Origin: Hippea sp. KM1
GTDB lineage: Bacteria; Campylobacterota_A; Desulfurellia; Desulfurellales; Hippeaceae
DNA: 64,000 nucleotides
Assembly (NCBI RefSeq): GCF_000526195.1
Contig: NZ_JAFP01000001.1
Coordinates: forward strand, 1,090,001 to 1,154,000
Direction of reading: 5' to 3'
The position numbers and the translations under genes were made by a program. Below, piece by piece: positions 36,445 through 46,215 of this stretch. How positions within the stretch are numbered: position 1 is the first letter of the stretch; each line of letters begins with the position of its first letter. The notes under the pieces were generated by a model. That model saw only the letters and a program-made list of their open reading frames with translations, was not told the DNA's origin and searched no databases.

Positions 36445-37803
36445 ATGGAAGCTGTAATACTGGCTGCCGGCAAATCCACAAGGATGAAATCAAAAACCAG
36501 CAAGATCTTCCACAATATCTGTGGAAAACCGATGATTTTCTATGTGGTCGAGGCGCTAAGGCGATACAAGATCCATATAGTATCAAACACACAGACAAAT
36601 GATACACTAAAAGAGCTATTCCCCCAGGCCACTATACACATACAGAAAGAGCAAAAAGGAACAGCCGATGCTGTGGCCTGTGCCATCGACTATATAAAAG
36701 AGGACACATTCATCGTTGTAAATGCGGATATGCCATTGATAGACCCAAATGACATAGAGAGTGCATACGGCATACTAAAAAGCAGGGGGTTGGATTGCGT
36801 TCTTTTGACAGCAGAGTTGGATGACCCCAAAGGATACGGCAGGATCATCAGGGATAATGGCTGCATAAGGATAATAGAGGAAAAAAACGCCGACGAGAAT
36901 ACAAGAAAGATAAAGGAGATCAACTCCGGCATCTATATATTCAAAACGGAGTCTGTAAAAGAGGCACTCCCTAAGATTGAAAGGGATGCTGTAAGCAACG
37001 AGTATTACCTAACAGACATCATACCCCTACTCAAGGGCGTTGAGGCTGTGAGGGTCAATCCGCAGCACATACTCGGTGTAAATACACGCAAGCAGCTTTC
37101 AGAGGTAAGAAACATTATGCAGAGGAGGATAATTGATAAATTTGACGATGTCACATTCATAGACTCCGAAAACACCTATATCAACTATGATGTCGAGATT
37201 GGCGAGGATACGGTTATATATCCCAATGTCCATCTAAGGGGCAAAACCACCATAGGCAGAAACTGCATAATAGAAAACGGCTCGGTCATAGAAAACTCCG
37301 TCATCAAGGACAATGTCCATATAAAACCGTACTGCGTCATAGAGGAAAGCACCATAAAGAACAACTGCGAGATCGGTCCATTTGCCCACCTAAGGCCCCA
37401 CAGCGAGCTGTCTGAGAATGTAAGGATAGGCAACTTTGTCGAGACAAAGAAGGTTAGAATCGGCAGAAACACCAAAGCAAGCCACCTGACATACTTAGGC
37501 GATGCAACATTAGGCAGCGATGTCAATGTGGGATGCGGCACAATAACATGCAATTACGATGGATACAGAAAGAATGAAACCATTATAGGCGACAGGGTCT
37601 TTATAGGCTCTGATGTCCAGCTTGTTGCACCTGTAAGGATAGGAAACGATGTATTGATAGCCGCAGGCACAACCGTTACCAAGGATGTTGAGGATTTCTC
37701 CCTGGCCATATCGAGGGTGCCACAGGTTAACAAGGAAGGATGGGTAAAAAAATACAGGCAATCGATGGAGAAAAAGCTCAAAGAGGAGAAAAAGGCCAAG
37801 TAA
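36445..37803 (+). CDS. glmU: Bifunctional GlmU: GlcN-1-P acetyltransferase / GlcNAc-1-P uridylyltransferase
   Basis: Makes UDP-GlcNAc for peptidoglycan and LPS. 452 residues. The N-terminal uridylyltransferase has VILAAGKSTRMKSKTSKIFH, EQKGTADAVACA, NADMPLI and EINSGIYIF. The left-handed beta-helix acetyltransferase shows hexapeptide repeats (GRNCIIENGSVIENSVI) and CGTITCNYDGYRK. It works in the same pathway as glmS two genes downstream. Confidence 0.96.
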   Translation: MEAVILAAGKSTRMKSKTSKIFHNICGKPMIFYVVEALRRYKIHIVSNTQTNDTLKELFPQATIHIQKEQKGTADAVACAIDYIKEDTFIVVNADMPLIDPNDIESAYGILKSRGLDCVLLTAELDDPKGYGRIIRDNGCIRIIEEKNADENTRKIKEINSGIYIFKTESVKEALPKIERDAVSNEYYLTDIIPLLKGVEAVRVNPQHILGVNTRKQLSEVRNIMQRRIIDKFDDVTFIDSENTYINYDVEIGEDTVIYPNVHLRGKTTIGRNCIIENGSVIENSVIKDNVHIKPYCVIEESTIKNNCEIGPFAHLRPHSELSENVRIGNFVETKKVRIGRNTKASHLTYLGDATLGSDVNVGCGTITCNYDGYRKNETIIGDRVFIGSDVQLVAPVRIGNDVLIAAGTTVTKDVEDFSLAISRVPQVNKEGWVKKYRQSMEKKLKEEKKAK

Positions 37804-37806
37804 TTA

Positions 37807-39579
37807 ATGGCTATCTTTAAGCCGACCGACGATGTCATAGAAGAGGGCAAACTGCTATCCTATGCAGGTGTGGTCGGTGTAATAACCGGATTGGGCGCTG
37901 TGGCGTTCCTTGTGGCAACGCACTTCTTCAGCGTCTATATCCTCCACAACATAGCAGGCTATCCCTTAGTCGAACCCAGGGGCGAGCCAGAGCTATTTGA
38001 AAAGCTAAACAAGCAGTTCAATCCCGTCTTGTTAGTTGTGATAACAACCATAGGTGGCCTATTGTCTGGAATATTGGTCTATACATTTGCACCAGAGGCA
38101 GAAGGCCACGGCACAGACGGGGCTATCGACGCATACCACAGAAAAGATGGTCTCATAAGGCCAACCGTTCCAATAGTAAAAATGATAGCAAGCGCCATTA
38201 CGCTGGGCAGCGGCGGCTCAGGCGGCAGGGAAGGCCCTATAGCGCAGATCGGTGCGGGTTTTGGCTCCTTCTTTGCAACAAAACTCAACCTAACGCCCAG
38301 ACAGAGGAGGATACTCCTTGCAAGCGGTATGGGGGCAGGCGTGGGGGCTATATTCCATGCCCCTATGGCTGGTGCTATTTTTGCAAGCGAGGTGCTATAC
38401 AAAGAACCTGAGATGGAGGGGGAGGTTTTTATATACACGGTTGTGGCATCCATCGTCGCATACTCCACATTCTCCCTGTTTTTTGGATGGAAACCGTTGT
38501 TCTATACGCCTGTATTTCGGTTTACAAACCCCATCGAGTTATTATCGTACACCGTATTGGCCTTTAGCGTCGGCTTATTTTCCGTATTCTATATAAAGGT
38601 CTTTTACGGTATCAGGGATCTATTCAAAAGGATAAGGCTCATACCACACATAAAACCGGCCATCGGCGGGTTTATAGTTGGCCTAATCGGCATATTCATA
38701 CCGGATGCCATCTCAAGCGGATACGGTCTGCTTCAGAGGGCTATCGATGGGACAGCACCCATAAAGCTCCTCCTGCTTGTGGCTGTATTGAAGGTTCTGG
38801 CAACATCCTTCACCATATCCAGCGGCGGCTCGGCCGGTGTATTCGGACCGTCTATGGTCATAGGCGGATCGTTGGGGGGTGCTATAGGCCTGCTTTTGCA
38901 CAACATATCACCATCGCTGGTCAGTCAGCCGGCCTCGTTTGTGTTGGTGGGTATGGTGGGTTTCTTCAGTGCTGCGGCCAACACGCCCCTATCGACAATC
39001 GTTATGGTTACAGAGATGACGGGCAGCTATCATCTAATAGTGCCTGCTATCTGGACGGCAACCATTAGCTATATAGTGGCCCAGAAGTGGACGATATACG
39101 AAAAACAGGTAAAAAACAGGAAAAACTCACCGGCCCATCTGCTGGAATACAAACGGGATCTGCTTGAGGAGATCCTTATAAAGGACATAATGAAAAAGGA
39201 CTTTGCAAGCGTCAGTCCGTTTACATCCCTTCAGGAGATATTTAGAATATTCTCAACAATCAACGACGACGATATATTGGTGCTGGACACAAACGGCAAA
39301 TTGAAGGGTATTATTACGCTAAGGGTCTTAAAATCGCTCCTTGCAGAAAAGCAACTCCCACCCATCTTGATTGCAGACGATGTGGCCAACACAAAACTCA
39401 TAACAACAACACCCAACGAAAACCTCCACAACCTCATGCACAAGATAGGGCTTAAGGATATAAACCTCATACCGGTGGTAGATGAAAACGATCCGACAAG
39501 GGTATTGGGTGTCGTAAAAAGAAGCGACATCATAAGGATATACAACGAAATAACACAAAAGATAAACAGGAGTGTTTGA
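37807..39579 (+). CDS. ClC-family chloride channel/antiporter with CBS domains (first copy)
   Basis: Polytopic membrane protein of 590 residues. The ClC core (about 15-440) has the selectivity segments GSGGSGGREGPIAQIG (gating Glu in GREGP) and SAGVFGPSMVIGG. The first motif is GHGTDGAIDAYHRK rather than canonical GSGIP. Two CBS domains form the cytoplasmic C-terminus (about 465-585: IMKKDFASVSPF and VVDENDPTRVLGVVKRSDI). It lies 3 bp after glmU and is paralogous to the protein at 41422-43206. Transported anion and mechanism are unknown. Confidence 0.9.
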   Translation: MAIFKPTDDVIEEGKLLSYAGVVGVITGLGAVAFLVATHFFSVYILHNIAGYPLVEPRGEPELFEKLNKQFNPVLLVVITTIGGLLSGILVYTFAPEAEGHGTDGAIDAYHRKDGLIRPTVPIVKMIASAITLGSGGSGGREGPIAQIGAGFGSFFATKLNLTPRQRRILLASGMGAGVGAIFHAPMAGAIFASEVLYKEPEMEGEVFIYTVVASIVAYSTFSLFFGWKPLFYTPVFRFTNPIELLSYTVLAFSVGLFSVFYIKVFYGIRDLFKRIRLIPHIKPAIGGFIVGLIGIFIPDAISSGYGLLQRAIDGTAPIKLLLLVAVLKVLATSFTISSGGSAGVFGPSMVIGGSLGGAIGLLLHNISPSLVSQPASFVLVGMVGFFSAAANTPLSTIVMVTEMTGSYHLIVPAIWTATISYIVAQKWTIYEKQVKNRKNSPAHLLEYKRDLLEEILIKDIMKKDFASVSPFTSLQEIFRIFSTINDDDILVLDTNGKLKGIITLRVLKSLLAEKQLPPILIADDVANTKLITTTPNENLHNLMHKIGLKDINLIPVVDENDPTRVLGVVKRSDIIRIYNEITQKINRSV

Positions 39580-39613
39580 AAAAAAATAAAATAGGTGCTA
39601 TAAGAGGTAGGTT

Positions 39614-41425
39614 ATGTGCGGTATCGTTGGTTATTGCGGCAAACAGGAAGCCTTAAAGGTGCTGCTTTCTGGGCTTCAGGCCTTAGAATACAGGGGATAC
39701 GATTCGGCAGGCATATCGCTCAAATCGGGCAATACCATAGAGACGGTTAAAACCAAAGGCAAGGTAATTGACCTGATAACATTGATAGCCAACAGTTCCA
39801 TAAACACGCAGGCCTCAATAGGGATAGGTCATACCAGATGGGCAACACACGGTATACCCAGCTCAGAGAACGCCCATCCGCACTTTACAGAGAGGGTATC
39901 GGTTGTCCACAACGGCATAATAGAGAACTACAGGGAATTAGAGGCGCTTCTAAACCAAAACGGCATAAAGAGAAAGACCCAGACGGATACGGAGATCATA
40001 GCCTTACTCATAGACTTCTTTTTAAAAGACAAGCCATTCGAGGAGGCGTTTAAGGAGGCCGTAAAACTACTAAAGGGCAGCTTCGCCATTGCAGCCATAT
40101 CAAAGGATGAGAACTTCATCATGGCGGCAAAACACGAAAGCCCGCTTGTTATAGGTTTATCCAAAAACCAGACATTCATAGCAAGCGATGTATCCGCCAT
40201 GATAGAGCACACAAACAGCTTCATATTCTTAGAGGATGGAGATATAGCCAAAATATCTAATGAAAAGATAGTTATCTGGGATAAAAATGGCAAAATAGTA
40301 AACAGGCAGCCAACCACCATAAATTGGTCTAAACAGACAGCCCAGAAGGGCGGATACAAACACTTCATGCTAAAGGAGATCGCAGAAGAGGACGAGGCCG
40401 TTAGAAACACCATACAGTCAAGGATATCAGAGGATGGAAGGATACTGCTGGATGATGAGATAACAATAGATGAGAAGTTTATAAAGAACATAGACAGGAT
40501 AACCATTGTGGCATGCGGCACAAGTTTCTATGCAGGACTAACCGCAAAACCAATATTGGAAAAATACACAGGCGTCAAGGTGGATGTCGAGATAGGCAGC
40601 GAGTTTAGGTATTACGACTATCCATATTCTAAAAACAACCTCTTTGTCGCCATATCACAATCCGGCGAGACAGCAGATACAAAAGAACCCCTCCGCATGG
40701 CAAAGAACAAGGGCATAAAGACGCTTTCCATCGTTAATGTTAAGGAATCGGCCATTGCACGCATGGCAGACTCATGCATATACACCTTAGCAGGTCCAGA
40801 GATCAGCGTGGCATCAACCAAAGCCTTTGTAAGTCAGCTGGCCGTTTTGTACATGCTGGCCTTCTATATCGGCCAAAAAAAGGGTAAAGACAATACAGAG
40901 CGCTCAAGGATACTCCTAAGCATGCCAAAACTCATAAAGGAGACATTCAACGCCACAAACCAAACGACAAAAGAGCTGGCAGAGACATACCATAGATACA
41001 GAAACTTCCTCTATTTAGGCAGGGGGCTTTGCTACCCTTTGGCTTTGGAGGGGGCATTAAAGCTTAAGGAGATCTCATACATACATGCTGAAGGCTATCC
41101 AGCCGGTGAGATGAAGCACGGCCCTATAGCGTTAATCGACGAAAACACGCCAACGGTGGTTATCGCACACCAAAAAGAACCGCTTTATTCCAAAAGCCTA
41201 TCGAACTGCGAGGAGATAAAATCAAGAGACGGAAAAATCATACTAATAAGCGACAAACCCGCATCCATAGTTGATCAAACAATAGAGGTGCCGATTGTGG
41301 ATTATGAGTTTTTGCCCTTTATCTATGTGATTCCACTGCAGCTGTTTGCCTATTACATGGCCCTATTTTTGGGTTATGACATAGATCAACCCAGAAACCT
41401 TGCAAAGAGTGTAACGGTAGAATGA
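39614..41425 (+). CDS. glmS: Glutamine:fructose-6-phosphate aminotransferase (isomerising)
   Basis: Makes glucosamine-6-phosphate. 603 residues. The N-terminal nucleophile Cys2 is in MCGIVGYCG, with HTRWATHG and HPHF(T). The two SIS domains carry CGTSFYAG, SQSGETADT and ASTKAFVSQ, and the C-terminal RNLAKSVTVE is complete. A short leader of about 34 bp with AGAGGTAGG precedes it. There is no glmS ribozyme. It is set between the two ClC paralogues. Confidence 0.97.
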   Translation: MCGIVGYCGKQEALKVLLSGLQALEYRGYDSAGISLKSGNTIETVKTKGKVIDLITLIANSSINTQASIGIGHTRWATHGIPSSENAHPHFTERVSVVHNGIIENYRELEALLNQNGIKRKTQTDTEIIALLIDFFLKDKPFEEAFKEAVKLLKGSFAIAAISKDENFIMAAKHESPLVIGLSKNQTFIASDVSAMIEHTNSFIFLEDGDIAKISNEKIVIWDKNGKIVNRQPTTINWSKQTAQKGGYKHFMLKEIAEEDEAVRNTIQSRISEDGRILLDDEITIDEKFIKNIDRITIVACGTSFYAGLTAKPILEKYTGVKVDVEIGSEFRYYDYPYSKNNLFVAISQSGETADTKEPLRMAKNKGIKTLSIVNVKESAIARMADSCIYTLAGPEISVASTKAFVSQLAVLYMLAFYIGQKKGKDNTERSRILLSMPKLIKETFNATNQTTKELAETYHRYRNFLYLGRGLCYPLALEGALKLKEISYIHAEGYPAGEMKHGPIALIDENTPTVVIAHQKEPLYSKSLSNCEEIKSRDGKIILISDKPASIVDQTIEVPIVDYEFLPFIYVIPLQLFAYYMALFLGYDIDQPRNLAKSVTVE

Positions 41426-43206
41426 AGGTATCACCAATCTCAGAGTTGATGTTTATCATAAAAAGCCTAAAACATTCCCAGACCAGCAAGATGTTGATAT
41501 ACGCATCCATTGTGGGCGTGCTGGCCGGCGTGGGTGCAATTGTGTTCTTTGTGTTATTGGATTTGACATCGGTGACCCTGCTAAACCACATAGCAGGATT
41601 CCCCATAAGCCACCCGACAAACGAAGAACCGCTCATACCGCTTATACACAAACCATTCAACCGCATAGCATTTCTCATAATCATCACAATTGGTGGCTTT
41701 ATAAGCGGACTGCTCATACACCTGTTGGCTGAGGAAACAAAGGGCGGCGGCACCGGTGAGGTTGTAAAGGCCTATCATAACAACCAGCCAATAAGGAAAA
41801 GGGTGCCGTTTGTAAAGCTCATCGTATCTGTCATATCGTTAGGCGTAGGCGGTGCAGGCGGTAGAGAGGGCCCTGCAGCCCAGATCGGTGCGGGTTTTGG
41901 CTATCAGTTTGGAAACTTCTTAAAATTAACGGATAAAGAGAAGAGGATATTGATGATAGCCGGTCTTGCCGGGGGTGTGGGTGCTATATTCAGAAGCCCC
42001 ATGGGGGCTGCTATATACGCCGTTGAGGTGTTGTATAAGGATATAGACTTCGAATACGAGGCGCTTCTTCCTGCTGCCATATCATCCATTATCGCATACT
42101 CCATATTCTCAGCAAAATTCGGCTGGGTTCATATGTTCTCAACACCACCACTGGCCTTTCACAACCTAAGGGAGTTTGCATCATACACAGTCTTAGCTGT
42201 TGTCTGTGCCTTAAGCGCCATAGCGTTTATAAACATATTCAACGCCTCATCCAACATGTTCTCAAGGATAAAATCACCGCTTTACATAAAAACAGCCCTG
42301 GGCGGATTCCTGGTTGGTTTATTCGCCATGTTCATACCCGACAGCGCCGGCATGGGATACGGCATAATGCAGAGTGCATTCTTAAACGAAACGGGCTTTC
42401 AGATGCTTCTGATGTTGGGGCTTGTCAGGATGTTTACAACATCCATAACATTGGGCAGCGGCAACTCCGTTGGTCTATTTGCACCAACACTCGTTATAGG
42501 GACGGCAATCGGTGGCGGCATAGGTGGACTAATAAAAAGCATATTCCCCATGATGGTTGACAACCCCGCATCATTTGCCATAGTGGGAATGGCCGGCTTC
42601 TTTGCCGCTACAAACAAGACGCCGCTTTCCATTATAATAGTCGTTGCAGAGATTACGGGGAACTATGAGCTTATAGTGCCCTCCATGTGGGTCGTTGCCA
42701 TAAGCTTCCTTTTAACAACCAGATACAGCATAGAGAAACACCAGGTCAAAAACAGGGCGCACTCCCCCATACACAAGTACGAGTTTGTCAGGGATGTATT
42801 GGAGGGCATAAAGGTAAAAGAACTAATGAAAAAGGACTTCGTAAGCGTTTCAAACTCAACGAGCCTTGCAAAGATATTCGAGATACTCTCAGAGGCAAAG
42901 CAGACAGATATACCCATCATAGACAACTCAAACAAGCTTCAGGGCATAGTAACCCTGCATGTGCTTAAATCCATACTGGGCGAGGGCGAGCTGGCCGATT
43001 TCCTTGTGGCTGAGGATGTGGCCAACAAAGATGTCATAACAACAACAAAAGAAGAGAACCTCAACACGCTTATGCACAAGATAGGCTTTAGGGAGATAAA
43101 CACCATACCCGTTGTTGATGATGAGGGTAAGGTTATAGGCATAATAACAAGAAAGGACATTATAAAGGCGTATAACGATGCAACAGAAAAATTACATAAT
43201 AGATGA
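41422..43206 (+). CDS. ClC-family chloride channel/antiporter with CBS domains (second copy)
   Basis: 594-residue paralogue of the ClC protein two genes upstream, with the same plan: ClC core, then two CBS domains. The filter segments are GVGGAGGREGPAAQIGAG (gating Glu kept) and NSVGLFAPTLVIG, with GGGTGEVVKAYHNNQ at the first motif. The start overlaps the glmS stop (ATGA). Its 3' end overlaps the UvrD-type gene by 29 bp. Confidence 0.9.
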   Translation: MKVSPISELMFIIKSLKHSQTSKMLIYASIVGVLAGVGAIVFFVLLDLTSVTLLNHIAGFPISHPTNEEPLIPLIHKPFNRIAFLIIITIGGFISGLLIHLLAEETKGGGTGEVVKAYHNNQPIRKRVPFVKLIVSVISLGVGGAGGREGPAAQIGAGFGYQFGNFLKLTDKEKRILMIAGLAGGVGAIFRSPMGAAIYAVEVLYKDIDFEYEALLPAAISSIIAYSIFSAKFGWVHMFSTPPLAFHNLREFASYTVLAVVCALSAIAFINIFNASSNMFSRIKSPLYIKTALGGFLVGLFAMFIPDSAGMGYGIMQSAFLNETGFQMLLMLGLVRMFTTSITLGSGNSVGLFAPTLVIGTAIGGGIGGLIKSIFPMMVDNPASFAIVGMAGFFAATNKTPLSIIIVVAEITGNYELIVPSMWVVAISFLLTTRYSIEKHQVKNRAHSPIHKYEFVRDVLEGIKVKELMKKDFVSVSNSTSLAKIFEILSEAKQTDIPIIDNSNKLQGIVTLHVLKSILGEGELADFLVAEDVANKDVITTTKEENLNTLMHKIGFREINTIPVVDDEGKVIGIITRKDIIKAYNDATEKLHNR

Positions 43207-45181
43207 ACTCAATCCGCAGCAGAAGCAGGCGGTATTGGAAAACAGCTGCAACCTGCTCATATTGGCAGGGGCAGGCAGCGGAAAAACAAAGACCATCACG
43301 CATAAGATAGCCTTCATACTCAACGAAGGCCTGGCAAAGCCCCACCAGATTTTAGCCTTAACCTTCACCAACAAAGCAGCAGGCGAGATGAGGGAAAGGA
43401 TCGAAAAGCTCATAGGCAGCCAGGCATCCGATATGTGGATCGGCACATTCCACTCCATAGCGCTGAGAATACTAAGACATGAGGGCTTTAGGCCCACCAT
43501 TTATGACTCAAAGGATCAGGAAAACCTCATAAAGGAGATACTAAAAAAGCTCAACATAGATCCCAAAAAATACACACCTAAGTCTTTTTGTGCCTCCATC
43601 TCATCATTGAAACTCAAACTAACAAAACCCGATGGCCTAAAGGTAAGTTCACCCTTTGAAAAATACCTAAAAAGCGTCTATAAGCTGTATGAGGAGGAGC
43701 TAAACAAGGCAAACGCCGTTGACTTTGACAACATAATCCTCAAAGCAATCGAGCTTTTAGAAGAAAACCAGCGAATCAGAGAGAAATACTCAAACAGGTT
43801 TAAATACATATTCATAGACGAATACCAGGATACAAACTATCCACAATACCTATTTGTCCGCCTGCTGTACAACAAATCCAATATAGTCTGCGCCGTGGGG
43901 GATGAGGATCAGTCCATATACGGCTTCAGGGGAGCGCAGATAGACAATATACTCAAGTTCGACAAGGAATACGATAACTGCAAGGTCATAAAGCTTGAGA
44001 AGAATTACCGCTCGGCACAGGAGATACTCAACATAGCAAACACATTGATATCAAAAAACAGCCTCAGAAAGGAAAAGAGGCTCTATTCGGACAAGATCGG
44101 TGGCAGAATAAGCATAGTAAATTTGGCAAACGAAAACGAAGAGGCCTCATTTGTGGCAGAACAAATACAAAAGCTCCAATACAACGGCGAGAGCCTATCC
44201 GATATTGCCGTATTGTACAGAACAAACTTCCAATCAAGAACGATCGAGGAGGCCTTAATAAGATACGGCATACCATACAACATCATAGGCTCAAAGAGGT
44301 TTTTGGAAAGAAAAGAGATTAAGGATGTAATCGCCTATCTGAAGCTTTTGATTAACCCAAGCGACAATCTGGCATTCTTAAGGGCCATAGGCTCCCACCC
44401 CCGTGGTATAGGGGCAAAGCTCATACAAACCATCTCAAAAACAAGCGATGACCTCGATACCTCGATGTTTGAGGCATCGCAGTGGCTATTGGAAAATAAC
44501 AGGCTAACCCCAAGGCAGACAAACGCACTAAAACAGTTCTTAGAGATATTCACAATAGACACCAAGCAGAGCGTGGATAGGATCATAGATGCAATCATAG
44601 ACAGAAGCGGCTTTAAAAATCATCTTGAACAAACGGGCGATTTTGATAGAATAGCCAACATCATGGAGCTTAAGAATGCGGGTAATTTAGACAGCTTAGA
44701 GGCCTTTTTGGAGGATCTCTCCCTTCTGGATTACTCAAACGAATTAGAAGAGCAGAAGGAAAGCGTAAGGCTGATGACAATACACGCATCGAAGGGTCTG
44801 GAGTTCAACACGGTCTTTATAGTGGGGGTTGAGGAGGGGCTTTTCCCCAACGAAAACCTAAAAAGGGATGAGATGGATATAGAAGAGGAACGCAGGCTGT
44901 TCTATGTGGCCATAACAAGGGCCAAAACCAACCTCTTTATAACCCACGCATCGGCAAGAAAAAGGGGCATGGAGTATCAGCCATCAAAACCATCGAGATT
45001 CCTGTTAGAGATAAAACAAGCCCAAAAACCCACCTCTTTAAAAAGGGGCGATAGAATAAAGCATGCCGTATACGGCGAGGGCGTGGTTTTAAGCAAGGAC
45101 GGTCAGTTGCTTGTGGTTAATTTCCTAAAAAACGGAATAAAGAAGATCTTAGAAAAGGATAGAAATCTAAGTGCAATCTAA
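43178..45181 (+). CDS. UvrD/PcrA/Rep-type superfamily 1 DNA helicase
   Basis: 3'-5' helicase of 667 residues acting in repair or replication restart. Motif Ia region LTFTNKAAGEMRERI, Walker A LAGAGSGKTKTI, motif II FIDEYQDTN, motif III VGDEDQSIYGFRGA, motif IV YRSAQEIL, motif V MTIHASKGLEFNTVFI and motif VI VAITRAKTNLFI are all present. The C-terminal GDRIKHAVYGEGVV is the Tudor-like RNA-polymerase-binding segment of PcrA/UvrD. It starts inside the ClC gene end. Confidence 0.95.
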   Translation: MQQKNYIIDELNPQQKQAVLENSCNLLILAGAGSGKTKTITHKIAFILNEGLAKPHQILALTFTNKAAGEMRERIEKLIGSQASDMWIGTFHSIALRILRHEGFRPTIYDSKDQENLIKEILKKLNIDPKKYTPKSFCASISSLKLKLTKPDGLKVSSPFEKYLKSVYKLYEEELNKANAVDFDNIILKAIELLEENQRIREKYSNRFKYIFIDEYQDTNYPQYLFVRLLYNKSNIVCAVGDEDQSIYGFRGAQIDNILKFDKEYDNCKVIKLEKNYRSAQEILNIANTLISKNSLRKEKRLYSDKIGGRISIVNLANENEEASFVAEQIQKLQYNGESLSDIAVLYRTNFQSRTIEEALIRYGIPYNIIGSKRFLERKEIKDVIAYLKLLINPSDNLAFLRAIGSHPRGIGAKLIQTISKTSDDLDTSMFEASQWLLENNRLTPRQTNALKQFLEIFTIDTKQSVDRIIDAIIDRSGFKNHLEQTGDFDRIANIMELKNAGNLDSLEAFLEDLSLLDYSNELEEQKESVRLMTIHASKGLEFNTVFIVGVEEGLFPNENLKRDEMDIEEERRLFYVAITRAKTNLFITHASARKRGMEYQPSKPSRFLLEIKQAQKPTSLKRGDRIKHAVYGEGVVLSKDGQLLVVNFLKNGIKKILEKDRNLSAI

Positions 45182-45194
45182 ATGGAGGTAAGGA

Positions 45195-45638
45195 ATGGCT
45201 ACTTTAGAGGAAAGGTACAATCAGTTTAACAACGGCCTGGCATTGGTAAACATAAGGATGAAAAAGCTGAGTTGTGAGTTTGACGATGAAAAGTTGGATG
45301 TACCGCCCGAGACGCAAAAGGTCTATATCAACAAGAATTCCTATTATCAGGTTCTTGCAGATAACTTCGTAAGGGTATTTCAGGATTATACGCTAAAGAT
45401 CGCCAACAAAGAGGACGAGAACGATGTGTTTGTAAAGATAGAAACGACCTTTTTGCTCGATTTTCAGGTTGGCGGTCCGATAGACGATGAGATATTCAAC
45501 ATATTCTCAGAATCAACCGTTCTGATAGATAGCTGGCCTTACTTCAGGGAGCTTGTTCAGAATTCGCTTTTGAGGATGGGTCTTGCACCGGTGATTATAC
45601 CGCCGATTCAGTTCACACCACCGCAGCAGCAAAATTAA
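45195..45638 (+). CDS. SecB-like export chaperone
   Basis: 147-residue acidic protein. The C-terminal pattern SWPYFRELVQNSLLRMGLAPVIIPPIQF matches the SecB family's WPYxRE...GxPPLxLPPxxF. The N-terminal half shows beta-rich strands (LSCEFDDEKLDVPPE). SecB holds precursors unfolded for SecA, and SecB-like proteins also act as chaperones for toxin-antitoxin pairs. No toxin-antitoxin gene is adjacent. The start is defined by ATGGAGGTAAGG just upstream. Confidence 0.72.
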   Translation: MATLEERYNQFNNGLALVNIRMKKLSCEFDDEKLDVPPETQKVYINKNSYYQVLADNFVRVFQDYTLKIANKEDENDVFVKIETTFLLDFQVGGPIDDEIFNIFSESTVLIDSWPYFRELVQNSLLRMGLAPVIIPPIQFTPPQQQN

Positions 45639-45641
45639 GGG

Positions 45642-46205
45642 ATGATAAACCTGATAATAGATGGAAGCAATACCTTCTTAGACCTCTCCATATTTGAGAG
45701 TGGGGAATTGCTATACACCTCTTTCTTAAAAGGAGGTAAGACCTTCTCCCGCATATTGATAAAGCTTGTGGATGATGCCCTGTATTATACTAACAACACA
45801 CTCGATGATGTTGGAGAGGTTTACTGCGTTGCAGGCCCGGGCAGACACACCTCATTGCGTGTGGTTATCTCGACCCTAAAAGGGCTGTTCTTTTCAAAGA
45901 ATGTAAAAGCATACAGAATAAACGCCATGGACCTTACAGCAGCCGCATACGAAGGCTCAAGATTCAGGGTTGTAAGCGAGACATTCTCATCACTCCTTTA
46001 CTTTTGCGATTATGTTCGGGAAGATGGAAAGCCCGTAAGACTCAACTGCCAAAAACAACGGATAAGGGAAGAGGAGGCCTATAAAACAGACCTGCCCGTT
46101 GTAAGGACAAACGACGAGAGGTTAACACCAAAGACAAGATATATTCACAGTATAAAGGATTATGCCGAAGAAGTTGACCTGATAAACCTAAACCCCATCT
46201 ATTGA
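45642..46205 (+). CDS. tsaB: TsaB-like tRNA t6A biosynthesis protein
   Basis: 187-residue protein with the TsaB/TsaD ASKHA layout: LIIDGSNTFLDLSIFESGELL at the start, then GEVYCVAGPGRHTSLRVVISTLKGLFF, which matches TsaB's VGPGSFTGLRIG segment. It is a short, divergent form; the N-terminal Asp is kept. In bacteria TsaB scaffolds TsaD and TsaE for t6A37 synthesis. A TsaC/YrdC homologue lies at 55027-55605. Confidence 0.78.
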   Translation: MINLIIDGSNTFLDLSIFESGELLYTSFLKGGKTFSRILIKLVDDALYYTNNTLDDVGEVYCVAGPGRHTSLRVVISTLKGLFFSKNVKAYRINAMDLTAAAYEGSRFRVVSETFSSLLYFCDYVREDGKPVRLNCQKQRIREEEAYKTDLPVVRTNDERLTPKTRYIHSIKDYAEEVDLINLNPIY

Positions 46206-46215
46206 AGGAGTTTGT

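Noticed and set aside
39580-39613. glmS ribozyme
   Set aside because: The gap before glmS is 34 bp, far too short for the ribozyme fold.
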